Shown: piece after piece, positions 28,162 through 36,870 of the stretch
Layout: every line of letters begins with the position of its first letter
Position numbering within the stretch: position 1 is the first letter of the stretch
NCBI GenBank assembly: GCA_021737785.1
Contig: JAIPDI010000019.1
Span: forward strand, 29,997 to 93,996
DNA length: 64,000 nucleotides
Direction: 5' to 3'
From: Deltaproteobacteria bacterium
Lineage (GTDB): Bacteria > Desulfobacterota > DSM-4660 > Desulfatiglandales > Desulfatiglandaceae
Notes under the pieces: generated by a model
What the model was told of the DNA's origin: nothing
Seen by the model: the letters and a program-made list of their open reading frames with translations, nothing else
The model's database searches: none
Position numbers and translations under genes: made by a program

Positions 28162-29679
28162 ATGAAAGTGGACCTGGAAAAATGTATCGGCTGCGGGTAT
28201 TGCGTACGGGATTGTCCTGTGGGCGCGGTTCACCTGTCCAAAAAAAAGGCCGTCATCGACGAGACCTGCACCCAGTGCGGGGCCTGTCTCAAGGTATGCG
28301 AGCAGGGGGCACTGTCCAGGGAGTCCAGGATCCCCGAACATGCGGTCATTTGCGATGCCTGCCCCATCAACTGCCAGATCAGACCCGGGATGATCGGCGC
28401 ATGCCATCGGTACAGAAATGTCGAGGGAGAACTCCTTCGGGTCACCCCCCTTCATACCTGGCAGGATGTGGAAGACGTCGTGGGTCCGGACCCGGCCGAG
28501 CCCATCAGGAGGCCCTTGATCACCGCCATTGGATCGGGGACGACCTATCCGGACTGCAAGCCCGCACCATATATTGTCAGGGGCAAACAGAAAGGCGTTG
28601 ACGTGGTAACGGTGGTGACCGAGGCCCCTCTGAGTTACAGCGGCATTCTGGTCAAGGTCGATACGGATATTCCGGTGGGCGAAGAAGGGGCGGATGTCCT
28701 CCTTGGGAAAAGAAAGGTGGGGATGGTGACCACCGAGCAGTACGGCTCCAAGATGCTCTCCATCGGCGGGGTCAACCTCCTCACTGAAAAGGACGGGCTG
28801 GCGGTGGCCAGGACCATCACGGATATTGCCAATAAAAAACCGGTGAAAATGAGGGTGAAGGGGGGGGCAAGGCTGGAACTGCAGGTCGGTCAGACCCCGG
28901 TCATCAACGGCATGCGTCCCGACAATATGAGGGTCGGCTGCGGGAGCGCCACCCTGGGTCTTTTCGCCCCGCTTCTCGTGGCAGCCGCCGATGAGGTCAT
29001 TATCCTCGACCCTCATATCACCAGCCTGATGAGCGAACACGCGGCCGGCAGGTTTGTTGGGGCCAGACCTTCCGGGATCAGACTCCGTTTCAGAATGAGC
29101 ACACCCGGACGATATTTCGGGGACCATGGGAGCGGTTGGGGCGGCACATCCATCATGAACCCCCTGGAGGTAATCTCGGGTCTGGATCAGGACGTGGCCA
29201 GGACAGGGATGCGTGTCTTGATCACGGAGACCACGGGCCGTAATGGAAGGCTCTTTGAACTGGATGAGGGGGGGACGTTCCAGGAGGTGCCCCTCACCGG
29301 GGCCAGTAGGGAGGCACTCGATGCCATTTCGTCCACATGTGAACCCTCCAGGGTTTCCGCCGTATATATGGGAGGTACGGGAGGAAGCGCAAGGGCCGGG
29401 GTTACCCGCTATCCGGTCAAGTTGACCCGTGCCGTTCATTCCGCCAAGGCCAGTCTCACGGTGGGCGGGGCCCCCACCTATGTCCTGCCCGGCGGCGGGA
29501 TCAACTTCATGGTGGACGTGGAGAGGGTTAAGGGAGGCTTTTTCTATTGGACGCCTACCCCTGCAACGATCTGCCCTGTGGAATACACGATGGATTTAAG
29601 AGATTACCAGGAGATGGGCGGCCATCTCGAAGCGATGAAGCCCTTTGCCGTCAAGGGTCCTCGGATGGTTGTAGATTGA
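28162..29679 (+). CDS. hnr: 6-hydroxynicotinate reductase
   Basis: 505 residues. The N-terminus is a two-cluster ferredoxin domain: Cys8, 11, 14, 18 (CIGCGYCVRDC) and Cys36, 39, 42, 46 (CTQCGACLKVC). A third group, Cys64, 67, 71, 81 (CDACPINC...C), may bind another cluster. The remaining ~400 residues are glycine-rich and specific to this family (LGLFAPLLVAAADEVI, GGTGGSARAG, LPGGGINFMVDV). I recognise it as the Hnr family, which reduces 6-hydroxynicotinate to 1,4,5,6-tetrahydro-6-oxonicotinate with ferredoxin in E. barkeri. Acts between the molybdenum hydroxylase and enamidase. The next gene starts inside its stop codon (TTGA). Confidence 0.88.
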   Translation: MKVDLEKCIGCGYCVRDCPVGAVHLSKKKAVIDETCTQCGACLKVCEQGALSRESRIPEHAVICDACPINCQIRPGMIGACHRYRNVEGELLRVTPLHTWQDVEDVVGPDPAEPIRRPLITAIGSGTTYPDCKPAPYIVRGKQKGVDVVTVVTEAPLSYSGILVKVDTDIPVGEEGADVLLGKRKVGMVTTEQYGSKMLSIGGVNLLTEKDGLAVARTITDIANKKPVKMRVKGGARLELQVGQTPVINGMRPDNMRVGCGSATLGLFAPLLVAAADEVIILDPHITSLMSEHAAGRFVGARPSGIRLRFRMSTPGRYFGDHGSGWGGTSIMNPLEVISGLDQDVARTGMRVLITETTGRNGRLFELDEGGTFQEVPLTGASREALDAISSTCEPSRVSAVYMGGTGGSARAGVTRYPVKLTRAVHSAKASLTVGGAPTYVLPGGGINFMVDVERVKGGFFYWTPTPATICPVEYTMDLRDYQEMGGHLEAMKPFAVKGPRMVVD

Positions 29680-30578
29680 CCGAATATACCGAGGCCCGGC
29701 AAATCCTCCGAGTCCTGCAGGGCGGTGATGTCATGGCCGAATGGGGTCCCATGAGGCTGGTCATCTCATCTTTTGTAGGAAAGGTTCCCCAACCAGAGAT
29801 GAGCGTGGATGCGGCCCGATACGCCTTCTCAGCCCTGGACAAGATCGGCCGGCGGCGGGAAATCCTGAGTCGCGCCTGTGCAGAGCTCCCGCATCGGCTC
29901 GAGGAACCCCTGGCCGTGGAAATGGTCTGCAGCGTCCTGGCAGTGGGGGATGCGGACCTGACCCCCATGGCCGCTGTGGCAGGGACCATTGCCGATGCAG
30001 TGGCCGATTACCTGGCCGATCGGGGGATGACAAAGGCGATCGTCAATAACGGAGGGGATATCGCCGTTCGGCTTCGGGGGGAGGGATCGGTAACCGTGGG
30101 GATCCGTCAGGATGTAAGGCGCCATGAATTTTCCCATGTGCTCCGGCTCGAATCCGAGCGCACCTCCTGGGGGGTGGCCACCAGCGGCCTGGGCGGTCGG
30201 AGCCTGACCAGAGGCATCGCCTCGGCCGCCACCGTGATCGCCCATAAGGCTTCCGTCGCCGATGCAGCGGCCACGGCTGTGGGCAATGCGAGTTTTGTGG
30301 AGGATGTGCAGGTGATCCAGGAGGATGCAGAGAAGATCGATCCCGCTACCGATATACCCGGCATCGCCGTCACCTGTAAGATCGGGCCTTTGAATGAAGA
30401 GACGAAATCCCTTTCATTGCAACGGGCGCTGGAAAGGTCGGCGGAATTGGTGGAAAGAAAGATCATCCTGGGTTCATGTGTCGTGGTTGACGGCAAGATC
30501 GGGATGACTGATTATTTCAGAAAATGCCTGATCCATGGATCCCCGGATAAGAGGACATCGTTTGCTGCAAAATCTTAA
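29676..30578 (+). CDS. UPF0280 family protein (ApbE-like fold)
   Basis: About 300 residues from TTG 29676, which overlaps the hnr stop; the ATG at 29733 is an alternative. Two glycine/aspartate motifs resemble ApbE flavin transferases: IVNNGGDIAVRL (residues about 122-133) and HKASVADAAATAVGN (about 190-204). It also carries TSGLGGRSLTRGIASAA. UPF0280 proteins have no assigned function that I know. Tight coupling to hnr suggests a role with that flavo-iron-sulfur enzyme, for example cofactor attachment, or in an adjacent catabolic step. I cannot decide from sequence. Confidence 0.82.
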   Translation: MTEYTEARQILRVLQGGDVMAEWGPMRLVISSFVGKVPQPEMSVDAARYAFSALDKIGRRREILSRACAELPHRLEEPLAVEMVCSVLAVGDADLTPMAAVAGTIADAVADYLADRGMTKAIVNNGGDIAVRLRGEGSVTVGIRQDVRRHEFSHVLRLESERTSWGVATSGLGGRSLTRGIASAATVIAHKASVADAAATAVGNASFVEDVQVIQEDAEKIDPATDIPGIAVTCKIGPLNEETKSLSLQRALERSAELVERKIILGSCVVVDGKIGMTDYFRKCLIHGSPDKRTSFAAKS

Positions 30579-30602
30579 ATCACACAACAGGAGGGAATTG
30601 GA

Positions 30603-31181
30603 ATGGAAGTCAGAAAATACGTGACCATTGTCGAAGAAATCCTATCCGAAGGGGGTCGCCCCATGACGCCTCCCGGCAAGAGGGCGGCTGCCGTTGCGGT
30701 TATCAAGAACCCCTTTGCCGGCACATATGAAGAAGACCTGACCCCTTTGATGGATATCGGGGAGGCCCTCGGAGGGATTCTCGGCAAGATGGCCGTGGAG
30801 GCCCTGGGGATCAAACCGGAAGCGGCTGAAGGGTACGGCAAGGGTGCCATTGTGGGCGAGAACGGCGAGAGGGAACACGCAGGGGCCATCCTTCATCCCA
30901 AACTGGGGAAACCCTTTCGTGACGCAGTGGGCGGGGGCAAGGCCCTCATTCCGTCAGCCAAAAAGATCGGCGGCATGGGCACGGAAATCGATGTGCCCAC
31001 CCACTACAAGGACGCGGCCTTTGTTCGGAGCCACTTCGATGCCATGGCAATCCGAATCGACGATGCCCCTAAAGCGGATGAGATCGTCGTCGCCCTTGTG
31101 GTGACCGATTGCGGCAGGCCCCATCCCAGAATCGGGGGCTTGAAGATGGAAGAGGCAAAGAAGGAAGACGGACTCAAGTAG
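30603..31181 (+). CDS. DUF1185 (amino acid synthesis family) protein
   Basis: 192 residues beginning MEVRKYVTIVEEILSEGGRP. Recognised by AAVAVIKNPFAGTYEEDLTPL, GKGAIVGENGEREHAGAILHPKLG and KKIGGMGTEIDVPTHYKDAAFVRSHFDAM as the small DUF1185 / AA_synth family, whose biochemical role is unknown to me despite the name. AGGAGGG lies about 7 bases before ATG 30603. It is the last gene of the catabolic island, followed by a palindrome at 31207-31249. Its operon position with UPF0280 and hnr hints at a role in nicotinate or related N-heterocycle degradation. Confidence 0.85.
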   Translation: MEVRKYVTIVEEILSEGGRPMTPPGKRAAAVAVIKNPFAGTYEEDLTPLMDIGEALGGILGKMAVEALGIKPEAAEGYGKGAIVGENGEREHAGAILHPKLGKPFRDAVGGGKALIPSAKKIGGMGTEIDVPTHYKDAAFVRSHFDAMAIRIDDAPKADEIVVALVVTDCGRPHPRIGGLKMEEAKKEDGLK

Positions 31182-31206
31182 TCAGTGGCTGAACCCGTTG
31201 AGACGT

Positions 31207-31249
31207 GAATTCCGGTGCGGGAAGCCAGAGGCCGCCCACACCGGAATTC
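31207..31249. terminator. Inverted repeat between convergent genes
   Basis: GAATTCCGGTG (31207-31217) and CACCGGAATTC (31239-31249) form a perfect 11-bp stem around a GC-rich 21-base loop. It stands between the end of the catabolic island and the convergent prmA-like gene, so it may stop transcription from both sides. There is no clear T-run. Confidence 0.55.
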
Positions 31250-31273
31250 CGTGACCCACCCTCCATCATACGA

Positions 31274-32113
31274 TTATCGACCCGCCAAGACCGTGTACCA
31301 GGTCATATCATGGTCCCACTCACGAACCGGATCAAACCCAAATTCCTTCAATCTGACAATAATGTCCCGGTACTGGCTCCGCATCAGGCCTGAGATAATC
31401 AGCCTCGCACTTCTATGGAATGCCTTCTGCTCCAGAAGCTGTTTGATCACCTCATAATGGATGTTGGCGACGATCAGGTCCGCGGGGTCGTCTGCCACAT
31501 CCTCCGCCCTCGCTTCCATCACACGGATAACCCCCAAAAGGTCATTCAACTCCACGTTCCGGGCTGCGGTCTTGACGCAGAGAGGGTTCAAATCGACAGC
31601 CAATACCTTTCGAGCCCCCAGCCGGGCGGCTGCCAGGGCCAGGATGCCCGTGCCGGTCCCCAGATCGAGCACCCGCCCTAAAGGGGTCTTTCCGGCCACG
31701 AGGGAGAGGGCCTTTAAACAGGCCTGTGTGGTGGGGTGATGACAGTTGCCGAAAACCACCCCCGGGTCCAGGAGGATCGTCATGAGACCTTGCTGCGGAT
31801 CCGTTTCCAGCCATGGCGGCACAATCAGAAACGGGTCGATCGTGAGGGGATCGAGACCCCCGCCCTGCCACGCTTCATAGGAGAAATGAAACACATCATC
31901 CAATTCCAGAACCGGCCGGGCGGCCAACAGCCGGGTGATCCGGCTGCGAGAAGGTTTGGAAAAAAAGAGAAAAGAACTCCCCTCTTCCACCCAGTTTCCA
32001 AGAAAACCGCTGCCGAGGAGGGCCTCATCGTCGGCCCTCAACACCCCTTTGATTAGATAGATATACAGGTCCTTGCAGGGCGGGAGATTTGGCTTGGGGA
32101 GCGCTTGCGTCAT
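31274..32113 (-). CDS. prmA: PrmA-like (ribosomal protein L11) methyltransferase
   Basis: 279 residues. SAM-binding motif I is VLDLGTGTGILALAAARLGA and motif for acidic ribose contact VLAVDLNPLC. The PrmA substrate loop is DPGVVFGNCHHPTT, where the family usually reads DPG-AFGTGTHPTT, so the TGT portion is replaced by NCH. The post-motif NIHYEV replaces the common ANILA. The N-terminal half is divergent from canonical PrmA. It probably methylates L11 lysines, but the altered loop leaves room for another protein or small substrate. Confidence 0.75.
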   Translation of the reverse strand: MTQALPKPNLPPCKDLYIYLIKGVLRADDEALLGSGFLGNWVEEGSSFLFFSKPSRSRITRLLAARPVLELDDVFHFSYEAWQGGGLDPLTIDPFLIVPPWLETDPQQGLMTILLDPGVVFGNCHHPTTQACLKALSLVAGKTPLGRVLDLGTGTGILALAAARLGARKVLAVDLNPLCVKTAARNVELNDLLGVIRVMEARAEDVADDPADLIVANIHYEVIKQLLEQKAFHRSARLIISGLMRSQYRDIIVRLKEFGFDPVREWDHDMTWYTVLAGR

Positions 32114-32149
32114 GGCCTGCCTTCATTATAGAAGATGGTGCCCGTCACG

Positions 32150-32830
32150 TCATTCCGGGTCTTTTCCCGATGACTGAGAGATGCGAATGGCCACAAGGGT
32201 CGCGATGTTGACGGCCAGATACATCTGCCCCATGACGGCCTCCAGGATGGAGAGGGATCTGGCCTGGTTGGTCATGGGGACAATGTCGCCATATCCGGTT
32301 GTGGATAAGGTGACAAAGCTATAATATATCAAGTTTTCCAGATTTAGATTGGCGGCGGCCTCTGAGACGAAAGAACCGGGTCGAAGCGTTTCAACCAGGG
32401 AAAAAACAAAGGCCCACATGAGCCCGATGAGGAGATAGCCGCAGATAGCTCCGCGGATGAGGTCTGCCGTGACCCGTTTCTCTTTGAACAGGTGGGTCAC
32501 GATGGTGACGGTGGCAAAGGCAAAAAAGATGATCCCAAACACCACGTCGATCAAATGAAGGACCTGGACTTCAAAGAAAAAGTGTACCCAGTGCGCCAAG
32601 AAGGCCGGGACAGCCGTTAAAACGCCAAAAACAAGTGGCCCCCTTCGCTCCCCCACTGCATAAATCGCGGACAAGAGAACGATGGACAGAAAGATGTCAA
32701 GGAAAAAGCTGATCCTGACGAATTCTTCTGTTAATGGATAGAGGATAAACAGAAGCATGAATGCGATCAGCGTGAACAGGAAGCGGCGGGTCTTGAACCA
32801 CTCGTTGAGGGAATGGAATCTGTCTGCCAT
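32150..32830 (-). CDS. Voltage-gated-like potassium channel
   Basis: About 226 residues with six hydrophobic segments: RRFLFTLIAFMLLFILYPL first, then a pair of segments with a GERRGP loop, and a final pore helix and inner helix. The selectivity filter is TLSTTGYGDIVP, the K+ channel signature. No cytosolic RCK or cyclic-nucleotide domain follows; the protein ends IRISQSSGKDPE. Start ATG 32830 (MADRFHSLNEW) is preferred; a GTG at 32920 would add 30 residues that look non-coding. A separate unit from comEC (117 bp gap). Confidence 0.85.
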   Translation of the reverse strand: MADRFHSLNEWFKTRRFLFTLIAFMLLFILYPLTEEFVRISFFLDIFLSIVLLSAIYAVGERRGPLVFGVLTAVPAFLAHWVHFFFEVQVLHLIDVVFGIIFFAFATVTIVTHLFKEKRVTADLIRGAICGYLLIGLMWAFVFSLVETLRPGSFVSEAAANLNLENLIYYSFVTLSTTGYGDIVPMTNQARSLSILEAVMGQMYLAVNIATLVAIRISQSSGKDPE

Positions 32831-32947
32831 ACCGAATTGATGATGGTCGATGAATGTTTGTCGATCGAAGAAATTCTTGAAAACAACCAAGCCCCGGAGT
32901 CCCCTTTTCGAAGACACCACCTATGGTTTCAAATCACAGGAGAGCTC

Positions 32948-35443
32948 TCAACGGTAAGGCCGTTTGGACTGATCTCTTATACCATCTCTCTCTTTTCCAG
33001 AAAAGGGATTTTTGGACGGATGTCTGCCGCCTAAGAAGGTCCTGACCTTGACCTGGTCATGACCCACCGTCACGGTGACGGCCCCTGACAGCGGAATGCG
33101 GTGGATTTGGCATCCCATCTTGCGGAGCCTCTCAAGGACAGCCGGATGGGGAAAATGGCGGGCCTTTCTTTCGCCTGAAGAGATGATACAGAGACGAGGC
33201 TTCACCAATCTCAGAAATTTCTCGGAGCTGGAAGTCTTGCTCCCGTGATGGGGCGACAGGAGGATATGGCTCTGGATCATCGGACCTGCACGGGCGATCA
33301 AGGCCTCCTCACCGGCCTTTTCCAGGTCTCCTGGAAAGAGAAAGGACGTATCTCCACTGGTAATCTTGAGGACAAGAGAGTTGTTGTTGAGCTGCTTGCC
33401 GTCGTCCTTGACCCGCACAACAGGGCCATCCGGATCGGGATGGAGGACCTGGACACGCACGCCGTTTATCTGAATCTCGCCCCTCAGGTCAGCAGGGAGC
33501 ACCTTCCGGATTTTCCGAGCATCGACAATCGCCATGAGGTCCTTGTAGCCTTGGGTTTCCACCTGGTCTCCATTATGCCAGAATTCCTTTGGGTGAAAAG
33601 ATCCGGCAATGAAACGGAGACCGTTCATATGGTCTGCCTGGGGGTGGCTCAGGACCAGGTAATCGACCCGCAGGATCTTTGAATGCCACAGATAGGGGGC
33701 TACGACCATCTCTCCCACGTCAAAGCGTCCGCTCGCAAATCCCCCGCCGTCGATAAGCATCTTTTTCCCGCCGGGGAACGAGACAAGGGCGGCGTTCCCC
33801 TTTCCCACATCTAAAAAGGTCACCTGAAGGTCTTTGTTGAACCGGACGGCATGTACCCAGTAGGCGATATCGCCCAGGGTCAGAACGGCAACCACCACAA
33901 GGCCCGTCCTTGCCCATTTGCAACGCTTGAAGAAAAAGGCGAAAAAGAGGAAGAGGTAAAAGATGAGTATCTCAAAGAGATTCGGAGTGATTGTCCAAAT
34001 GTTCGACCAGGGGAGGTCGGCCCAGAATTGGATAATGGACATCCATATGTCGAGTCCCCATGACGCAATCTGGAGCAAGCGCCCGGCGATCTCTGCGGAA
34101 ATGGGAACAATGACAGCGGAAAGGAGGCCCAGCGGAATGAGCCATATCCCTAATATGGGAACGGTGGTGAGGTTGGCAGGGACAGACACCAGGGAAATCC
34201 GGTGGAAATAATGGGAGGTGACAGGAAGGAGGAAGAAGGCCGCGGCCGCGCTCATTGCGGTGAGCCCTATGAAATAGTCGAGCAGGCGGTTGCGTGAAGG
34301 GGCTTTCGCAGGGAAGGTGTTCACCGGAAGGTGGAGCCGGTTCAGTATGGCCGGGGTCAGCCACAGGATGCCGATCACGGCCATGAAGGAGAGTTGAAAG
34401 GAGACGCTGAAGAGGGCGTTGGGGTCGAAGAGGAGGATAATGAGCCCGGCCAGGCTCAGGGTGGACCAGACCTCCCGTTCACGCCCCAGGATAAGGGACC
34501 CCAAAAACGCCAGGACCATGATCATGGCCCTCTGGCTGGAGACCTGGAAACCTGCAAGAAGGGTGTAGCAGATGACAGGGAGACACGTCAACAGGGCGGC
34601 GAGTTTCCGCACATCTACGCTGAGGGTCAGCCGGTAGGAGCGGAAAAGGAACCACTTAAAGAGAAAAAAGGCCGCGCCGGCCACCAGGCCGATGTGGAGC
34701 CCGGACACTGCCAGGAGGTGACCCAGCCCGGTCTGGTTGAAAGGATCTCTCAGCTCCGTAGAAATCCCCTGTCGTTCACCCAGAATCAGGGCGCGGAGGA
34801 GGGCGTTGTTGCGTGGACTCAGGCGCTCACGGAAGAATTCCCTGATCGGCCGCTGGAGCCTTTCCACCGTTTCTCGAAAAAAGGGAAGGCGGCCGGGTCC
34901 CAACCGTAGAATCCGTGTCCCTTCGGAGACATTGGCCGCGCACGTAAGGCCCTTTAATTTCATAGCCCCTTCGTAGTCGTAATTTCCCGGATTGTTGAAA
35001 TTTCTGAAAAGGCGCAGGCGTGCCGGGAAACGAATCCGGTCGCCCGGGTGAAGCTCGGGGAGATTCCGATACACGGTGACCGCGATCTGTTCATCCAGGG
35101 GAACAGTCTCTTCAGGAAGACAGAGGGCCGTAGCGTAAAGTGCAAACCGTCCGATTCTGTCGTCGATGACCTTGACCGGATCGCGAACCGTCCCCTCGAT
35201 CAGCGCCTTTCCGTTCCGGGTCGCCAGAGGGATCAGCCGGGAGGGGGCGGGGTTCCCCTGCATCATCAGGGCGCCGGAAAAAAAGAATACAAAAAGGAGG
35301 CAATACCCCCTCAGGCGGGGAGGGTAAAAAAGAAACGAAATAAGAGATGTGATGATGGAAAAAAAGAGGCCGGCGATGAGAATGTGGTGGTGCAAGGGGA
35401 TTTCATGGGCCGCCAGGATGCCCCCGGCAAATGATATGGCCAT
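32948..35443 (-). CDS. comEC: ComEC/Rec2 DNA-uptake channel protein
   Basis: About 831 residues. Layout: N-terminal membrane and OB-like DUF4131 region (EGTVRDPVKVIDDR, GDRIRFPARLRLF), the competence domain with family motif GLGHLLAVSGLHIGLVAG, several membrane segments, then a C-terminal metallo-beta-lactamase-like domain (VTFLDVGKGNAALVSFPGG, LSHPQADHMNG, LLSPHHGSKTSS). ComEC transports one DNA strand across the inner membrane; the C-terminal domain is thought to degrade the other. The full three-part architecture is intact. ATG 35443 omits a typical RPLIPM motif just upstream, so a TTG at 35521 (GAGG 4 bases before), overlapping murA by 53 bases, may be the real start. Confidence 0.9.
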   Translation of the reverse strand: MAISFAGGILAAHEIPLHHHILIAGLFFSIITSLISFLFYPPRLRGYCLLFVFFFSGALMMQGNPAPSRLIPLATRNGKALIEGTVRDPVKVIDDRIGRFALYATALCLPEETVPLDEQIAVTVYRNLPELHPGDRIRFPARLRLFRNFNNPGNYDYEGAMKLKGLTCAANVSEGTRILRLGPGRLPFFRETVERLQRPIREFFRERLSPRNNALLRALILGERQGISTELRDPFNQTGLGHLLAVSGLHIGLVAGAAFFLFKWFLFRSYRLTLSVDVRKLAALLTCLPVICYTLLAGFQVSSQRAMIMVLAFLGSLILGREREVWSTLSLAGLIILLFDPNALFSVSFQLSFMAVIGILWLTPAILNRLHLPVNTFPAKAPSRNRLLDYFIGLTAMSAAAAFFLLPVTSHYFHRISLVSVPANLTTVPILGIWLIPLGLLSAVIVPISAEIAGRLLQIASWGLDIWMSIIQFWADLPWSNIWTITPNLFEILIFYLFLFFAFFFKRCKWARTGLVVVAVLTLGDIAYWVHAVRFNKDLQVTFLDVGKGNAALVSFPGGKKMLIDGGGFASGRFDVGEMVVAPYLWHSKILRVDYLVLSHPQADHMNGLRFIAGSFHPKEFWHNGDQVETQGYKDLMAIVDARKIRKVLPADLRGEIQINGVRVQVLHPDPDGPVVRVKDDGKQLNNNSLVLKITSGDTSFLFPGDLEKAGEEALIARAGPMIQSHILLSPHHGSKTSSSEKFLRLVKPRLCIISSGERKARHFPHPAVLERLRKMGCQIHRIPLSGAVTVTVGHDQVKVRTFLGGRHPSKNPFSGKERDGIRDQSKRPYR

Positions 35444-35468
35444 GGGTATGAGCGGGCGATGAAACAGG

Positions 35469-36731
35469 CTACCCGCTTTCTCGCCATATGGCGGCCCCCA
35501 ATCCGCTGAATTTCTTTTCAATGGCCTCGTATCCCCTGTCCAGATGATAGATCCGGTGTACCTCGGTCCTCCCCCCTTCGGCGACCAGTCCGGCCAGGAC
35601 GAGGGACGCACTGGCCCTGAGATCGGTTGCCATAACCGGAGCGGAAAAGAGCCGTTCTTTTCCCTTGACCAGGGCCTGACTCCCGTTGGTTTCGATATCT
35701 GCGCCCATGCGCTGCAGTTCGCTGACGTGAATAAATCGGTTCTCAAAGACGGTTTCCCGGATCATGCTCCACCCATCGGCAACGGCCATGAGGGTCATGA
35801 ACTGGGCCTGGAGATCCGTAGGGAAACCAGGATAGGGCATGGTCTGGATGTCAACACTCTGAATGCGGTCAGGCCCCCGTATGGTCATGCAACGATCCCC
35901 TGCGTCGACGTCCGCACCGGCCAGTCTCAGCTTTTCGACAAGGGAGGTCAGGTGGCCGGGCAGGCAGGCATCGATGGTGATGTTTCCTCCGGTAATGGCC
36001 GCTCCGATCATAAAGGTCCCTGCCTCGATCCTGTCGGGTATGATCTCGTGTTGGCAGGGCCTCAGGTGATCCACCCCCTGAATGACAACGGTATCTGTCC
36101 CGTCCCCCTGGATGTCCGCGCCCATGGACCGGAGCATATCGGCCAGATCCTGAACCTCAGGTTCATTGGCCGCATTTTTGAGAATGGTCCGGCCCCGGGC
36201 CGTAACCGCGGCCATCATGATATTCTCAGTACCGGTGACCGTGGGGATGTCAAAAAAGATGTTCGCGCCGTTTAAACGGTTTGCCCGGGCATTGATATAC
36301 CCATGCTCCAAATAGATATCAGCCCCCATGGCCACCAGGGCCTTGAGATGAAGATTGACGGGCCGGGCCCCGATGGCGCACCCGCCGGGTAGAGAGATCC
36401 TGGCCCTGCCGCACCGGGCCAGGAGCGGTCCCAATAGGAGGATGGATGCCCGCATGGTCTTGACCAGTTCATAGGGGGCCTCATAGCCTGTCAGATTGCC
36501 TGAATCCACCTCGAGGGCGCCCTCCTCCCCTTCTTGCCTGAATACCGTGCCCAGATCCGACATGATTTGCTGGATGGTCCGAATGTCTCTCAATTGGGGG
36601 ATCCGTGTCAGTCGATGCCAGCCACCTGTCAGGAGACAGGCAGCCATCACCGGAAGGGCCGCATTTTTGGCGCCGCTGATGCTGACAGCGCCCTTCAGGG
36701 GAGTTCCCCCTTCAATAACGATCTTGTCCAT
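35469..36731 (-). CDS. murA: UDP-N-acetylglucosamine 1-carboxyvinyltransferase
   Basis: 420 residues, first committed step of peptidoglycan synthesis (transfer of enolpyruvate from PEP). Catalytic Cys118 sits in [12 protein letters not shown], the fosfomycin-sensitive form. Other motifs: [13 protein letters not shown] at the N-terminus and [14 protein letters not shown]...E-V-ENRF near the C-terminus. comEC follows directly and may overlap it. Upstream of its start are two copies of a dispersed hairpin repeat. Confidence 0.96.
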   Translation of the reverse strand: MDKIVIEGGTPLKGAVSISGAKNAALPVMAACLLTGGWHRLTRIPQLRDIRTIQQIMSDLGTVFRQEGEEGALEVDSGNLTGYEAPYELVKTMRASILLLGPLLARCGRARISLPGGCAIGARPVNLHLKALVAMGADIYLEHGYINARANRLNGANIFFDIPTVTGTENIMMAAVTARGRTILKNAANEPEVQDLADMLRSMGADIQGDGTDTVVIQGVDHLRPCQHEIIPDRIEAGTFMIGAAITGGNITIDACLPGHLTSLVEKLRLAGADVDAGDRCMTIRGPDRIQSVDIQTMPYPGFPTDLQAQFMTLMAVADGWSMIRETVFENRFIHVSELQRMGADIETNGSQALVKGKERLFSAPVMATDLRASASLVLAGLVAEGGRTEVHRIYHLDRGYEAIEKKFSGLGAAIWRESG

Positions 36732-36750
36732 GGTAACCGCTTTTGGATTT

Positions 36751-36870
36751 AGAATCTTTGGTTAAAATTTCTCTGGACCATGCGGAGAAGTTGGTGCCTT
36801 ATCGGTAAGCGCTCGGAAAACTGCCGGGAGTTGCACCCATACCTTTTTGGCTGCGGTCGTCAGGCCGCCT
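36751..36870 (+). repeat. Dispersed hairpin repeat, copy B1
   Basis: Aligned with copy A (17011-17149): AGAATCTTTGG, GGACCATGCGGAGAAGTTGG, CGGTAAGCGCTC, GCCGGGAGTTGCACCCATAC and CTTTTTGGCTGCGG. Hairpin GCGGT (36853-36857) / GCCGC (36864-36868) with loop CGTCAG contains one G-U pair. It lies upstream of murA on the opposite strand. Confidence 0.8.

Noticed and set aside
28126..29439. A 437-codon minus-strand frame opposite hnr
   Set aside because: Translation is unlike any family, and the plus strand has clear ferredoxin cysteines.
31182..31460. Small plus-strand frames after the DUF1185 gene
   Set aside because: They overlap the palindrome and the end of the minus-strand prmA-like gene and resemble no protein.
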